This document shows positions 45,966 through 54,939 of a stretch of 64,000 bases of DNA, piece by piece. A program made the translations under genes and the position numbers. Position 1 is the stretch's first letter; every line of letters starts with the position of its first letter. The notes beneath the pieces are model-generated. The model ran no database searches, was not told where the DNA came from, and was given only the letters and a program-made list of their open reading frames with translations. Source of the DNA: an uncultured Phocaeicola sp. (GTDB taxonomy: Bacteria; Bacteroidota; Bacteroidia; Bacteroidales; Bacteroidaceae); the NCBI GenBank assembly GCA_944320845.1, contig CALUJA010000011.1, positions 1 through 64,000 of the forward strand, in the 5' to 3' direction.

Positions 45966-46150
45966 CGGAAAAATATGCTTTCCCGCCGCATCCGGGATAT
46001 TTTTTGCACGCTCTTTTCCCTTATTCCGGAAAAGTGTCTGCCCCTGCCAAACTTTCGGCGGATGCTGTCGGAAAAACACTGCGGACAGAAGCAAAGACAG
46101 CAGGAAACCCTGCCGCCCGGCCGAAGGATGCCGGCAACAGCAGGATTTGC

Positions 46151-47275
46151 TCAGAATACATACTGCAACCGCAGCTGCGCCAGGAAGAAATCTCCCTGAT
46201 AAAAAGCATTGCAATGCTTGCCTGTCCACACGTAACTGCCGTTCAGCTTCACGGCGATATACGGGTTCAGGTAAAAATTCACGCCCAAAGAAAGGTCTTT
46301 CTCTTCTCCTCCCATGATTCCGGCCTGCCCGTCGTTCAGATTGGTATAATCAAACCGCGCCACCAACTCGACGGCCTGCGGCGTGAGCGGCCTTCCGGGA
46401 ATGCCATACATGGCATCGTATGCAAATCCGCTCCCTTTCAACAAGAATCCGCCCTGTATATACCCGCCTTGCGGACGGTATGCCCGCTTTCCCGCCACGC
46501 GGTTCCGGCGGTCGAAATGATATTCCGCCTGCAGCATGAAGCGGGGAGCCATGTAAAGTGCCTCAACCAATCCCTTTACTTCCGTACCCATATCCGGAAT
46601 TTCAGCTTCCATCATCGGCTCCGGAAACATGGATGTCACTCCCGCACTGCTGACACTGCCCGACGGACTGCCTTCCGTGTTCACTTCCTTCGTGCGGAAA
46701 GAGAACGCTCCTCCTATATGAACCAGACGATTGTCAGCACCCTGCCAGCGCCAGACGGCGCGCGAGGTGGAGACAAAGGCGTTCCGCTGGCCGCTTCCCA
46801 ATTTGTTTATGTCATTATGGGTATATACCCCCGTGGCGAGATACCAATGCTTGTCGTAGAAATGATAGGTCACTCCCAGCTTCCGGCTGTCGGCAAACGC
46901 CAGTACGGAAGCGGCCGACTGATGGAAACGCATGTCAACCGTGCTGATGAGCATATCCATCGAATAAGGTTCATAGGCATTTCCGAACGAAAGCACGCTG
47001 TTTCTGAAATGATAGTTCAGCAATAAATCCTTGATGGCTACTTTTCCCCCGCCCAGACCAATGTCGGCCTTCAGCTCAAGACGCTTGTAAGTGGCCTTAA
47101 ACCCTACCCGAAAATCTTCCAGACGATAATATCCCTGCGTGCTTTCCTTGCCGTAACCCGACAGAGACGCATCAAGCAGGGCGCGCGAACGGAACTTAAC
47201 CTTCAAAGTCTCTTGGGCCTGTACGCCCATTACACCAAGCAATGCCGCCAGGATGCCGGTCAACAGTTTTTTCAT
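46151..47275 (-). CDS. Outer-membrane porin, OprO/OprP-like
   Basis: 374 residues with a signal peptide (KKLLTGILAALLGVMGVQAQ). Alternating hydrophobic/polar strands with aromatic belts (FRVGFKATYKRLELKADIGL, IKDLLLNYHFRNSVLSFGNA, LGVTYHFYDKHWYLATGVY) and an aromatic C-terminus (LRLQYVF) indicate a beta-barrel of the phosphate-selective porin type. It starts inside the stop of etfA (ATGA overlap, 4 bases), so it is co-translated with the ETF/amine dehydrogenase operon. I infer uptake of the anionic substrate of that pathway across the outer membrane. Confidence 0.8.
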   Translation of the reverse strand: MKKLLTGILAALLGVMGVQAQETLKVKFRSRALLDASLSGYGKESTQGYYRLEDFRVGFKATYKRLELKADIGLGGGKVAIKDLLLNYHFRNSVLSFGNAYEPYSMDMLISTVDMRFHQSAASVLAFADSRKLGVTYHFYDKHWYLATGVYTHNDINKLGSGQRNAFVSTSRAVWRWQGADNRLVHIGGAFSFRTKEVNTEGSPSGSVSSAGVTSMFPEPMMEAEIPDMGTEVKGLVEALYMAPRFMLQAEYHFDRRNRVAGKRAYRPQGGYIQGGFLLKGSGFAYDAMYGIPGRPLTPQAVELVARFDYTNLNDGQAGIMGGEEKDLSLGVNFYLNPYIAVKLNGSYVWTGKHCNAFYQGDFFLAQLRLQYVF

Positions 47276-48474
47276 AAGCCGCCAGCCGTTAGTTGGGAAA
47301 GTGCTTCTTCGGCCGACACCGCCCATCCGTAATCCGCTATGCCGAAGATAGGAGCCGTCCGGTCCGGATTTATCGCTATAATCTTCTTTGCTCCGGCAAG
47401 CGCCGCCGTATGCTGAATCTGTCCGCTTATGCCGATTGCTATATACAAATCGGGCGAAATGGCATGCCCCGTCTGCCCTACCTGCATGTGAGCGTCAATC
47501 AAGCCGGCTTCCACCGCTGCGCGCGAGCCTGCCACCACGGCTCCAAACCGTGCAGCCCATTCACGGATGCGGTTTACCATATCCAGGCTTTTCACTCCCC
47601 GGCCTATTCCGACGACAATCCGGCTGTTTTCCAGCGAATCGCCGCAGGAAGCCTCGACGGTTTCCCTAATCAGGCGTATCCGCCTGTCGCTGCTCACCTT
47701 CGATACATCGGCATAAACGACCTCTCCGCTCCGTGAATAATCCGGTTCGGACGCCTTCATAACCCCCGGGCGTACGGACGCCATTTGCGGACGATGCGCA
47801 GGAGTCTTGATTGTGGCCATAAGATTACCTCCGAATGCCGGGCGTATCTGAAGCAGAAGTCCCGTATCCGAATCAATGTCCAACTCGGTGCAATCCGCCG
47901 TCAGTCCTGTCTGAAGCAAGGCCGCCATACGTGCAGACAACCCGCGTCCCCGCGGCGTAGCTCCCACAAGCAGTATCTCAGGACGGCATTCCCTTACCAG
48001 CCTCACCAGTTCACAGGCATAGTTCTCTTCGATAAACGCAGCCAGCGACTCATGCTCGACTATCCGGACCCGTCTTGCGCCATAGGCTATCAGCTCGGAT
48101 GCACAGGCAGAAACATTGCCGCCTATCAGCACCGCCTCCACATCATGATGAAGCTTTTCCGACAGCACCACGGCCTTGCCCAAAAGTTCCCTTGCAACCG
48201 GTGCCAGACAGCCGTCCTCCACCTCTGCAAGCACCCATATCCCCTTCGTCTCTTCCTGCGGAACCGCCGTTTTTCCTGTTTCCGGCTCACTTATCTGCAG
48301 CGCCCCGGCCGGACAGGCCTGCACACAACTTCCGCAAAGACGGCAGGCGTAAGAATCTATCTCAGGAACATCAGCAAACTTTATGGCATTATAGGCACAC
48401 GTATCTGCGCACAATCCGCATCCCGTGCACCGCTCTTTCAGCACCCGAAGTGCAAATGAAGTATCATTGTTCAT
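47272..48474 (-). CDS. etfA: Electron transfer flavoprotein alpha subunit with N-terminal ferredoxin domain
   Basis: 400 residues. Residues 1-65 are a 2[4Fe-4S] ferredoxin module (CTGCGLCADTC and CRLCGSCVQAC). The EtfA N-domain follows, then the FAD-binding C-domain with GIGRGVKSLDMVNRI, GSRAAVEAGLI, MQVGQTGHAISPDLYIAIG and AINPDRTAPIFGIADYG. The ferredoxin-fused form is known from anaerobes, including bifurcating systems such as lactate dehydrogenase/Etf. Here the neighbours are an amine-type flavin dehydrogenase and EtfB (13 bases upstream), so it probably receives electrons from that enzyme and may pass them to or from ferredoxin. Confidence 0.93.
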   Translation of the reverse strand: MNNDTSFALRVLKERCTGCGLCADTCAYNAIKFADVPEIDSYACRLCGSCVQACPAGALQISEPETGKTAVPQEETKGIWVLAEVEDGCLAPVARELLGKAVVLSEKLHHDVEAVLIGGNVSACASELIAYGARRVRIVEHESLAAFIEENYACELVRLVRECRPEILLVGATPRGRGLSARMAALLQTGLTADCTELDIDSDTGLLLQIRPAFGGNLMATIKTPAHRPQMASVRPGVMKASEPDYSRSGEVVYADVSKVSSDRRIRLIRETVEASCGDSLENSRIVVGIGRGVKSLDMVNRIREWAARFGAVVAGSRAAVEAGLIDAHMQVGQTGHAISPDLYIAIGISGQIQHTAALAGAKKIIAINPDRTAPIFGIADYGWAVSAEEALSQLTAGGL

Positions 48475-48487
48475 ATATTATCAACTT

Positions 48488-49267
48488 TTAGCTCAAAGAA
48501 TCGACACATTTATCAATAATCTCGGCAACGGAACTGCCGGAGGAAAGCCACCGAATCTCCTTTGCCGTCTGAGGAACATCCGTAGAAACCACCTTCGTAG
48601 GCGAGGCATACAGCCCGACAACCTTGCCATCCAGCTGCAAGTCGCCTTCATCCCACCGGATGACTTCTTGCCGCTGCGCCCGTCTCCATCCAGACAGGGT
48701 GGGACAAGCCAGCTCCCCGTTTTCCCGACTTACCATAACCGCACACGGAGTCTCAATCTCCACACGCTGCAACAGGCTTCCCGCCTTCTTGTCTGCAACA
48801 AGCCAATTTCCCTTCACTTCGTGGATGGAAGACAGACAGGTCACTTGAGGAATATCCAACTGTCCGGCCACTTCCGGGCCTACTTGAGCCGTGTCGCCGT
48901 CGATAGCCATACGCCCAAAAAACAAGATATCATAGTCTCCTATCCTGCGCACCGCCGAAGCCAGCACCAAGCTTGTGCACCATGTGTCACTGCCGGCAAA
49001 AGCCGGAGACGAGAGCAAAACGGCGCGGTCAGCCCCATACTGAAGCGCTTCACGCAGTACCGCCTCCGCTGAAGCCGGACCCATGCTGACGGCCACCACT
49101 TCCGCCCCGGTGTTCTGCCGCAGGTCAAGCGCAGCCTGCAGCGCATGCAAGTCGTCCGGATTGGTCTGTGTAAGTGCAGACGAACGTTTCAAAGTTTTGG
49201 TTACAGGGTCAATCTCCACCCTTGTAGAGCGAGGAACCTGCTTGAGAAACACGATATAACGTTTCAT
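48488..49267 (-). CDS. etfB: Electron transfer flavoprotein beta subunit
   Basis: 259 residues. Family segments: YIVFLKQVPRSTRVEIDP, NPDDLHALQAALDL, AVSMGPASAEAVLREALQYG and GRMAIDGDTAQVGPEVAGQL. The DGDTAQVGP loop is the form I recall from bifurcating, NAD-interacting ETFs; AMP-type ETFs read differently there. It lies 61 bases after the flavin dehydrogenase gene and 13 bases before etfA, in one operon. Confidence 0.93.
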   Translation of the reverse strand: MKRYIVFLKQVPRSTRVEIDPVTKTLKRSSALTQTNPDDLHALQAALDLRQNTGAEVVAVSMGPASAEAVLREALQYGADRAVLLSSPAFAGSDTWCTSLVLASAVRRIGDYDILFFGRMAIDGDTAQVGPEVAGQLDIPQVTCLSSIHEVKGNWLVADKKAGSLLQRVEIETPCAVMVSRENGELACPTLSGWRRAQRQEVIRWDEGDLQLDGKVVGLYASPTKVVSTDVPQTAKEIRWLSSGSSVAEIIDKCVDSLS

Positions 49268-49328
49268 AATCCTATCATCACTTTTTATTTACTTGACAAA
49301 AAAACTTTTCTGAGCTGTAAAAAATCAT

Positions 49329-50564
49329 TTATCCCCCTTTCTTGTTCGAACGGGCATCGGCACAACGCCGCTGAAACTCGGGCGAAAACGGATTGACCTC
49401 GCCGAAACGTTCCGGAGCGAACAGTTCGGGACTGACAAACGGACGCTCTCCCGTAATCATTTCCGCCGCCAAACGCCCCATTCCACCTCCGGCGGCCACG
49501 CCGCCACCGCAGCATCCCGTCACAGTGAACAGACCTTCATAGCGTTTGACCGGGCCGATAACAAACATGGCATCGGGAACGTAACAGGAAGGCCCTGCCA
49601 TATAATGGGCAATCGGGAGGTCGTCAATATCATGCAGGTAACGTTTCAGCAGCGGAGCGCATTCATCCAAGACTGTCCACTTTGCAGCCTGATTGAAATC
49701 AAAGTCTTCCAGCCGTTCGGTCAGAGCAGACGGGTCGAATGCCTGACAACAACTTTCGCGCAAGCCTATAATCAAGGCTCCGACATCGGAGCGGGTGAAG
49801 GCACGAGCGTCCGGAATGACGGTAAACGGGTGTCCGGCGGGAAAACGCTCCGAATCTATCGCCGTAATCCAGAAATGGCTGCGCACCGGAGTAAAGGGCA
49901 AACCCACGTTCAGAGGGCGCATCAGAAGATTGGCCCATGCTCCGGCCGCGTTCACGACCAAAGAAGCCGACAGCACTTCCCCATTAAAGAGTCTTACCCC
50001 GCTGACTTGCCTGCCGTTTTCCACCAGAATCTCCTTCACCTTACAGTTCGGACGGAGTTCAACTCCCAGTTTCGATGCAGCCCTGGCATAGCCGGAGCAA
50101 AGCAGGGCCGAATCAATGAAAGCGTCGGTAGGCATATACAAGGCCACATCCACCGCCTCGGCATCAATCCACGGGAGCAGCTTCCGGGTCTGCTCGCGGC
50201 TGATGCGCTCATTGGGTATGCCAAAACGTGTGGCTGCCTCCTCCAAAGCCTCCAGTCCCTTCAGCGAAACCTCCGAAGAGGCTATCGTAACGCTTCCGCA
50301 CTGCTGCAATTCAAGCGATTCTCCCAACAAGTCTTCCATTTCCGCTATGCAGTCGTAAGTTTCCTGCACAATCTCCATCAGTCCCGGCTTGGTACGGGCG
50401 CGTGTCAGGAGGCAGGCCGCACGCGCCGATGCCTGCGAAGCAATCTCATTTCCATCGAGAAGCAAAATCCTTCCGGCCTTTCTCTTGGCCAGCTGATAGG
50501 CCGTGGCACATCCCAAAAGCCCGCCTCCTATTATAATAATGTCGAATCTGTTTTCCATTTTCAT
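49329..50564 (-). CDS. DAO-family FAD-dependent amine dehydrogenase/oxidase
   Basis: 411 residues. N-terminal FAD-binding GxGxxG is DIIIIGGGLLGCATAYQLA, followed by SQASARAACLLTRART and, in the middle, VVNAAGAWANLL; the C-terminus has GCCGGGVAAGGGMGRLAAEM. This is the sarcosine/glycine oxidase and dimethylglycine dehydrogenase superfamily, which oxidises C-N bonds. Adjacent etfBA suggest ETF as acceptor rather than O2, as in sarcosine and dimethylglycine dehydrogenases. With phnWX nearby, an N-substituted aminoethylphosphonate or the free amine is a candidate substrate; an amino acid is the alternative. It starts 6 bases after the transporter gene. Confidence 0.85.
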   Translation of the reverse strand: MKMENRFDIIIIGGGLLGCATAYQLAKRKAGRILLLDGNEIASQASARAACLLTRARTKPGLMEIVQETYDCIAEMEDLLGESLELQQCGSVTIASSEVSLKGLEALEEAATRFGIPNERISREQTRKLLPWIDAEAVDVALYMPTDAFIDSALLCSGYARAASKLGVELRPNCKVKEILVENGRQVSGVRLFNGEVLSASLVVNAAGAWANLLMRPLNVGLPFTPVRSHFWITAIDSERFPAGHPFTVIPDARAFTRSDVGALIIGLRESCCQAFDPSALTERLEDFDFNQAAKWTVLDECAPLLKRYLHDIDDLPIAHYMAGPSCYVPDAMFVIGPVKRYEGLFTVTGCCGGGVAAGGGMGRLAAEMITGERPFVSPELFAPERFGEVNPFSPEFQRRCADARSNKKGG

Positions 50565-50569
50565 AAGGA

Positions 50570-51880
50570 TTATATCGTATTATATTGAACATAAGTCTGG
50601 TTTGCCTCCTTCATCCGGTACATCTTGTTGTATTTCCGGTAAATCAAGATAGCCGCAACCGTAAAGAAAACCGTGCATACCGCCCCTACCGCACAGGCAA
50701 TATGGTTGAACAAATCAAACCATTCCAGATTTATGCCAAACAGTTCTTTGGTTGAGAGCAGGGTAACCGTCCCCATATAGCCGATGAAATCAATCATTGC
50801 AATAAAGAATCCTACATTTCCCTTGATACGGAAGCAAGCGATGAAGCGGTCGAAAAAGATGGTCTGGAATGTAAGATAAGCGATATACAAGGACAAACTC
50901 TCTACAAACAGCCAGGTAACCGGTTCCAAATCAAGGGTCTTATAATGATAAGATACGTATGTCATGGTCAGACATCCGGCAATCACCAGTGTCATCAACC
51001 ATAGCAAAGCCTTGATATTGCTGCGGAAAAAGACAAACAAGGCAAAGAGTCCCAGGATTATCAAAGTAACAATCGTGTCGATTCGAGCGAACATCCACGA
51101 CGACTGGTTACTCATATCGAGAATGTTTACAAGGAAATCCTCCTTGATATCACGCAGCACAAGCAACATGAAGTTACCGACAAACAGCAGCGAGAGTATG
51201 GGGGCATACTTCATAAACAAGGCCTTTCTTCCCTTACCGTCCAACACAACGCGCTCATTGCGCAGGGCAATGTCCTCGGCCGTAGGATGAGGAAGCCTTT
51301 TCAACATGTATCCCATGAAGACCAGAAGGGGCAAAGCAAATCCGCCTATAAGCGCCGGCATCCAGAACTGGTCAACGTGCAGCTCGTTCATCGCAAACAA
51401 ACCGAAGCTTTTCGCCACTCCCGAACTGAAAACCATGCTTACTCCAAGCAGGCTTGCCAAGATGTCGGTCACCTTCCGCCCTTCAATAAAACTGAATATC
51501 ACGCCCCACATGCATCCCAAAGAGAGCCCGTTGACAAACATCGCTATCACATTATAGGGAGTATCCAGCAAACCGAAGCCTATCAAGGCAGCCTCTGCAA
51601 GGATGGCCGAACCAACGAAGAAGCGGAAACGGTTTTCCTTCTTCAGCTCCGAGATAATCTTGATTCCGAAAAACTTCGCAATCACGTATCCCAATATCTG
51701 AATGGTGGTTACCGCCACTTTATAGTCGCTTCCCAAAAAGGAAAGCCCCTCGAACGATGCGGCAGTATACGGCTTGCGCAAGGCATAGACCAGCGAATAA
51801 GAGAGCAAGGCAGCCCCTCCCGCCCAGAGAATCAAAAGCAAATCTGATAATTTCTTGTTTTTTTCCATATTCCGTAACAT
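50570..51880 (-). CDS. DUF5690-type MFS transporter, copy 1
   Basis: 436 residues (432 if started at the inner MEKNKK) with about 12 membrane helices. The motifs SLVYALRKPYTAASFEGL, ILGYVIAKFFGIKIISEL, NGLSLGCMWGVIFSFIEGRK and LRDIKEDFLV match what I recall of the Bacteroidetes DUF5690 family, distantly related to GlpT/UhpT-like organophosphate carriers. A close paralogue lies at 54936. It heads the ETF operon, with a -7 box 26 bases upstream (51906-51913), and is divergent from an HTH regulator. A phosphonate or amine-phosphonate substrate is inferred from context. Confidence 0.85.
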   Translation of the reverse strand: MLRNMEKNKKLSDLLLILWAGGAALLSYSLVYALRKPYTAASFEGLSFLGSDYKVAVTTIQILGYVIAKFFGIKIISELKKENRFRFFVGSAILAEAALIGFGLLDTPYNVIAMFVNGLSLGCMWGVIFSFIEGRKVTDILASLLGVSMVFSSGVAKSFGLFAMNELHVDQFWMPALIGGFALPLLVFMGYMLKRLPHPTAEDIALRNERVVLDGKGRKALFMKYAPILSLLFVGNFMLLVLRDIKEDFLVNILDMSNQSSWMFARIDTIVTLIILGLFALFVFFRSNIKALLWLMTLVIAGCLTMTYVSYHYKTLDLEPVTWLFVESLSLYIAYLTFQTIFFDRFIACFRIKGNVGFFIAMIDFIGYMGTVTLLSTKELFGINLEWFDLFNHIACAVGAVCTVFFTVAAILIYRKYNKMYRMKEANQTYVQYNTI

Positions 51881-51905
51881 TAAGTAAGATTCAACTTTAC
51901 GGCGG

Positions 51906-51913
51906 CAAAGCTA
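51906..51913 (-). promoter_or_regulatory. -7 box of the transporter-dehydrogenase-ETF operon
   Basis: TAGCTTTG on the minus strand, perfect to TAnnTTTG, 26 bases before the transporter start. It would drive 50570 down to 46151. Confidence 0.6.
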
Positions 51914-52003
51914 CAACAGGCGGGTATCTGAAAGAATTAATTTATTATGTATTATGAAGCGTCTGCCTGCGCCTTTTATAATGTCACATTTATTACAAGA
52001 TTA

Positions 52004-52021
52004 TGTTGCAGAAATGCAACA
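52004..52021. promoter_or_regulatory. Palindrome, candidate operator of regulator 1
   Basis: Perfect inverted repeat TGTTGCA-N4-TGCAACA in the divergent region between the copy 1 transporter and regulator 1, 30 bases upstream of the regulator -7 box. The symmetry and position suit a dimeric HTH protein. The word TTGTAACAT (52034-52042) follows and recurs in the other module (56472-56480). Confidence 0.45.
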
Positions 52022-52050
52022 AATGAAACAGTATTGTAACATACAAATCG

Positions 52051-52058
52051 TATTTTTG
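52051..52058 (+). promoter_or_regulatory. -7 box for regulator 1
   Basis: TATTTTTG, perfect to TAnnTTTG, 18 bases before the ATG at 52077. It lies inside the longer open frame and so decides the start. TTGTAACAT sits just upstream, where a repressor or activator would contact the promoter. Confidence 0.65.
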
Positions 52059-52076
52059 TCCCAAACAAAAGTTATT

Positions 52077-52967
52077 ATGGACAGATTGGTATCTCTTTAT
52101 GAACGAATGAAAAAACTCCGCGAATCGGGAGTAAGGATGAAAGACATTTCAGAAGAAACGGATATCGCCTCCAGCGTGCTGTCATCGCTGTATTCGTCCG
52201 TGCTTCCCATGTATGTAAACCTGCTTTCAAACGGAGAGGAAAAAGAAAAGGCGTTGGACAAATCGCTCCAGCAAGTGAACAACGTTTCCAAAAGAAAGCT
52301 CTTGGGATGTCTGGACTCTTTGTACGAAAAGGTTCATGCCATCGAGCCGCGGCTTGTCAACACGAAAAACGGCGGACGCCCTTTCCTTGACGACATCGAA
52401 AAGGAGGCAATCAACTATCTGCCCAATGCCGGCGTGTATACGGGCCTGTATCTGGCATACAGCTCCTCGTCATTTTCCGACGGACTGAAGGTGGAACCCT
52501 ACATGATAGCCTCTATCAACGACGGCGAGACCATGCCCAAGGTCTACTCGCAAAGCATGTCGGGAGACTATTACACGGGCATCGGACTGTTTTCACCCTT
52601 TCAGATAGGCTATCTGATGTTCAACGAACAGAAGCGGCTGCAGCTGGCGCTGAAGGTGGTATACCTCCAACTGCCCATTATCGAATATCCAAACTTGCTG
52701 AAGGGCATTTATCTCACGCACGATTATAACCGGAATCCGATTGCCCGCAGGGTCATCTTCATCCGCCAAGGCGATGAAATCCCTCTGGATGAATTTGCAA
52801 AGATGAGAACGGAAGTGATTCCGAAAGAAAAGCTTACGGAAGAACAGGAAACCTTCTACAACTATACCTGCGAAACAGGCGACGTAATCAAAAGCATGAT
52901 GCTTGTTTCACCAGACAAGAATCCTGACAACCTGACACGGGAAAAAGAGCTTCTGAAGCTTTTATAA
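52077..52967 (+). CDS. HTH transcriptional regulator with unclassified ligand domain, copy 1
   Basis: 296 residues. Residues about 12-40 form a helix-turn-helix (LRESGVRMKDISEETDIASS then VLSSLYSSVLP). The remaining ~230 residues match no sensor family I know but are shared with the second copy at 56545: NNVSKRKLLG, GLKVEPYMIA, LMFNEQKRLQLAL, GIYLTHDYNRNPIARRVIFI and a C-terminal YNYTCETGDVIKSM. A bound ligand is inferred. The start at MDRLVSLYERM fits copy 2 and the promoter box. It is divergent from the copy 1 transporter, whose operon it likely controls. Confidence 0.75.
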   Translation: MDRLVSLYERMKKLRESGVRMKDISEETDIASSVLSSLYSSVLPMYVNLLSNGEEKEKALDKSLQQVNNVSKRKLLGCLDSLYEKVHAIEPRLVNTKNGGRPFLDDIEKEAINYLPNAGVYTGLYLAYSSSSFSDGLKVEPYMIASINDGETMPKVYSQSMSGDYYTGIGLFSPFQIGYLMFNEQKRLQLALKVVYLQLPIIEYPNLLKGIYLTHDYNRNPIARRVIFIRQGDEIPLDEFAKMRTEVIPKEKLTEEQETFYNYTCETGDVIKSMMLVSPDKNPDNLTREKELLKLL

Positions 52968-52976
52968 GACAAAAAT

Positions 52977-53007
52977 CCCTGCCACAGCCATAACAACCGC
53001 AGCAGGG
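52977..53007. terminator. Weak hairpin between regulator 1 and phnW
   Basis: CCCTGC (52977-52982) and GCAGGG (53002-53007) pair over 6 bp with a 19-base loop; A runs on the left give U residues on the minus strand. Convergent genes flank it. Confidence 0.4.
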
Positions 53008-53034
53008 AGGAAGCGTAAAAAAACAATATGCCTG

Positions 53035-54117
53035 TCAAAGTTCCTTTATCGCTTCTACAAGTCTGACAAAATCAGCAGGATATACATCTCCGATATTTCC
53101 GATGCGGAACGTATCTGCCTGAGAAATCTTTCCCGGATAAATCACAAAACCTTTAGCCTTCAGCTTCTGGTAGAAATCATTGAAGTCAAAATCTGCGTTC
53201 GGATAATAAAACGAAGTGATGACGGGAGACTGTTCTTCGTCTTTCAGCAGAGTCTCGAATCCGATAGAGCGCATGCCGTCTACCAAGGTGCGGTGATTTT
53301 CACAGTAGCGGGCATGGCGTGCCTCGATTCCCCCTTCAGCCGAAAGTTCCTTCAAGGCCTGCATAAAGGCGCGCACTACATGCGTAGGTGAAGTAAAGCG
53401 CCATTTGCCGTGTCCCTCCTCCATCGTTTTCCACTGGTCATAGATATCAAGCGACAGCGAGCGGGCAACTCCCTTGCACTGTTCCAGCAGCGAACGGCGG
53501 GCGATAATGAATCCGAATCCCGGAACACCCTGAATACATTTGTTTGCACTGCTTATCAAAAAGTCGATTCCAAGCTGCGCCATGTCGATAGGCACACCGC
53601 CAAAGCTGCTCATCGCATCGACAATCAACACCTTTCCATGCTTCTTCACCACTTCTGCAACAGCCTGCAAAGGATTCAGCACCCCCGTGGTCGTTTCGCA
53701 ATGAACGACTGAAACATGGGTTACCTCCGGATGCTCCGTCAGGTAGGCATCTATCATCTGCGGAGAAACCTGCTGCGTCTCTTCAAACTTCATTACGAAA
53801 TGGTTGATTCCATAATAGTCGGCAATCACTCCCATACGTTTTCCGTAAGCTCCGTTGGCGGCAACCAGCAGATTGTCTTCCGGCCGAACCACAGAGCCCA
53901 GCATAGCTTCCACGCAGAAAGTGCCGCTGCCCTGCATCAATACGGCGGTATAATCGTCGGGGCGACTGCTTGCAAGCTGCACAAGCTGCTTGCGGATAAC
54001 CTCTACAATACCTTCATTATAATCTTTATCCCACGTACACCAGTCGCTCATCATAGCTTCCTTTACAGTCTCGCTCGTGGTCAGCGGACCTGGAGTCAGT
54101 AACAAATAAGGTCTCAT
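53035..54117 (-). CDS. phnW: 2-aminoethylphosphonate:pyruvate transaminase
   Basis: 360-residue PLP enzyme. It moves the amino group of 2-aminoethylphosphonate to pyruvate, giving phosphonoacetaldehyde and alanine. Signatures: [20 protein letters not shown] with [53 protein letters not shown] and the PLP lysine in [29 protein letters not shown] closes the domain. It follows phnX by 27 bases in the same operon. No pepM or ppd (phosphonate synthesis) is present, so the direction is catabolic. Confidence 0.95.
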   Translation of the reverse strand: MRPYLLLTPGPLTTSETVKEAMMSDWCTWDKDYNEGIVEVIRKQLVQLASSRPDDYTAVLMQGSGTFCVEAMLGSVVRPEDNLLVAANGAYGKRMGVIADYYGINHFVMKFEETQQVSPQMIDAYLTEHPEVTHVSVVHCETTTGVLNPLQAVAEVVKKHGKVLIVDAMSSFGGVPIDMAQLGIDFLISSANKCIQGVPGFGFIIARRSLLEQCKGVARSLSLDIYDQWKTMEEGHGKWRFTSPTHVVRAFMQALKELSAEGGIEARHARYCENHRTLVDGMRSIGFETLLKDEEQSPVITSFYYPNADFDFNDFYQKLKAKGFVIYPGKISQADTFRIGNIGDVYPADFVRLVEAIKEL

Positions 54118-54144
54118 ATTATATAATAAATGTGTTTGATTGTT

Positions 54145-54939
54145 TCATTCATTGTTCATTCTCTCGTTGATAGCCTCTATCAAAGCAGGCAGTTCCTCGA
54201 TGGAGTCGACTACATAATGTGCTCCGGCCGCGTACATGCGGTATCTTACCTCCATCATTCTCCGCTTCAGCTCCTCGGCTGGCAGCGCTTCGACCTCTTC
54301 TTCCGTCAGTCCCAACTCGTTGCTGCCAAGAATTACTCCTACCGTCCAGACCCCGGCATTCACTCCCTCGCGGATGTCGGATATGGTATCGCCGTATTTC
54401 AATACTGAGAAACGGGAAGGAACAGCGAGGTCGCACATGTTTTTATATATCATATACGGATAAGGACGTCCGGCCGGAAGCCCGTCGGAAGTAACGCAAT
54501 TGTCCACGCGATACCCTTGCTCCTCAGCTGCGGGTATGACAATATCCATCATTTCACGGGTATAACCGGTGGTCGAGCCTATCTTAATGCCCTGTTCACG
54601 CAGGTGGTCAATCGTTTCCACCACCTTCAAAATCGGGCCTGAATAGCTGCGCAAGGTAGAAAACAGCAGCCGCTGGAACTCCGCATAACAAGACTGCACA
54701 TCGTTTTCATTGTAATCCCGTCCGTATTTCGCGCGAAACTCGTCTGACACACGCTCAATGCGGAACAGAGCCCGTATCTCCTCTATTTTTGTCAGGCCCA
54801 TGTGAGCGCGCGTCTCCGCGGCCGTCACTTCAAGACCAAGAGTTCTGAAACTTTCGATAAATGCTGACACCGGTGCAAAGCAACCATAATCAACGGCAGT
54901 ACCTGCCCAATCCAAGATAACACATTCAATTTTTTTCAT
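54145..54939 (-). CDS. phnX: Phosphonoacetaldehyde hydrolase (phosphonatase)
   Basis: 264-residue HAD enzyme that splits phosphonoacetaldehyde to acetaldehyde and phosphate. The nucleophile Asp is in CVILDWAGTAVDYG. The Schiff-base lysine lies in MGLTKIEEIRALF, as in the known enzyme. Later motifs are IKIGSTTGYTREMMDIV, CVTSDGLPAGRPYPYMIYKN and VLKYGDTISDIREGVNAG. The start MKKIECVILDW (54939) matches the family and overlaps the transporter stop by 4 bases (ATGA), so the two are coupled. It is second in the operon transporter-phnX-phnW. Confidence 0.96.
   Translation of the reverse strand: MKKIECVILDWAGTAVDYGCFAPVSAFIESFRTLGLEVTAAETRAHMGLTKIEEIRALFRIERVSDEFRAKYGRDYNENDVQSCYAEFQRLLFSTLRSYSGPILKVVETIDHLREQGIKIGSTTGYTREMMDIVIPAAEEQGYRVDNCVTSDGLPAGRPYPYMIYKNMCDLAVPSRFSVLKYGDTISDIREGVNAGVWTVGVILGSNELGLTEEEVEALPAEELKRRMMEVRYRMYAAGAHYVVDSIEELPALIEAINERMNNE

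Noticed and set aside
45887-47026. Plus-strand frame of 379 codons across the porin gene
   Set aside because: Overlaps the porin gene, whose signal peptide, strand pattern and coupling to etfA are clear.
53035-54939. Phosphonate biosynthesis instead of breakdown
   Set aside because: No PEP mutase or phosphonopyruvate decarboxylase gene is present, while phosphonoacetaldehyde hydrolase is; transporters and regulators fit uptake and breakdown.
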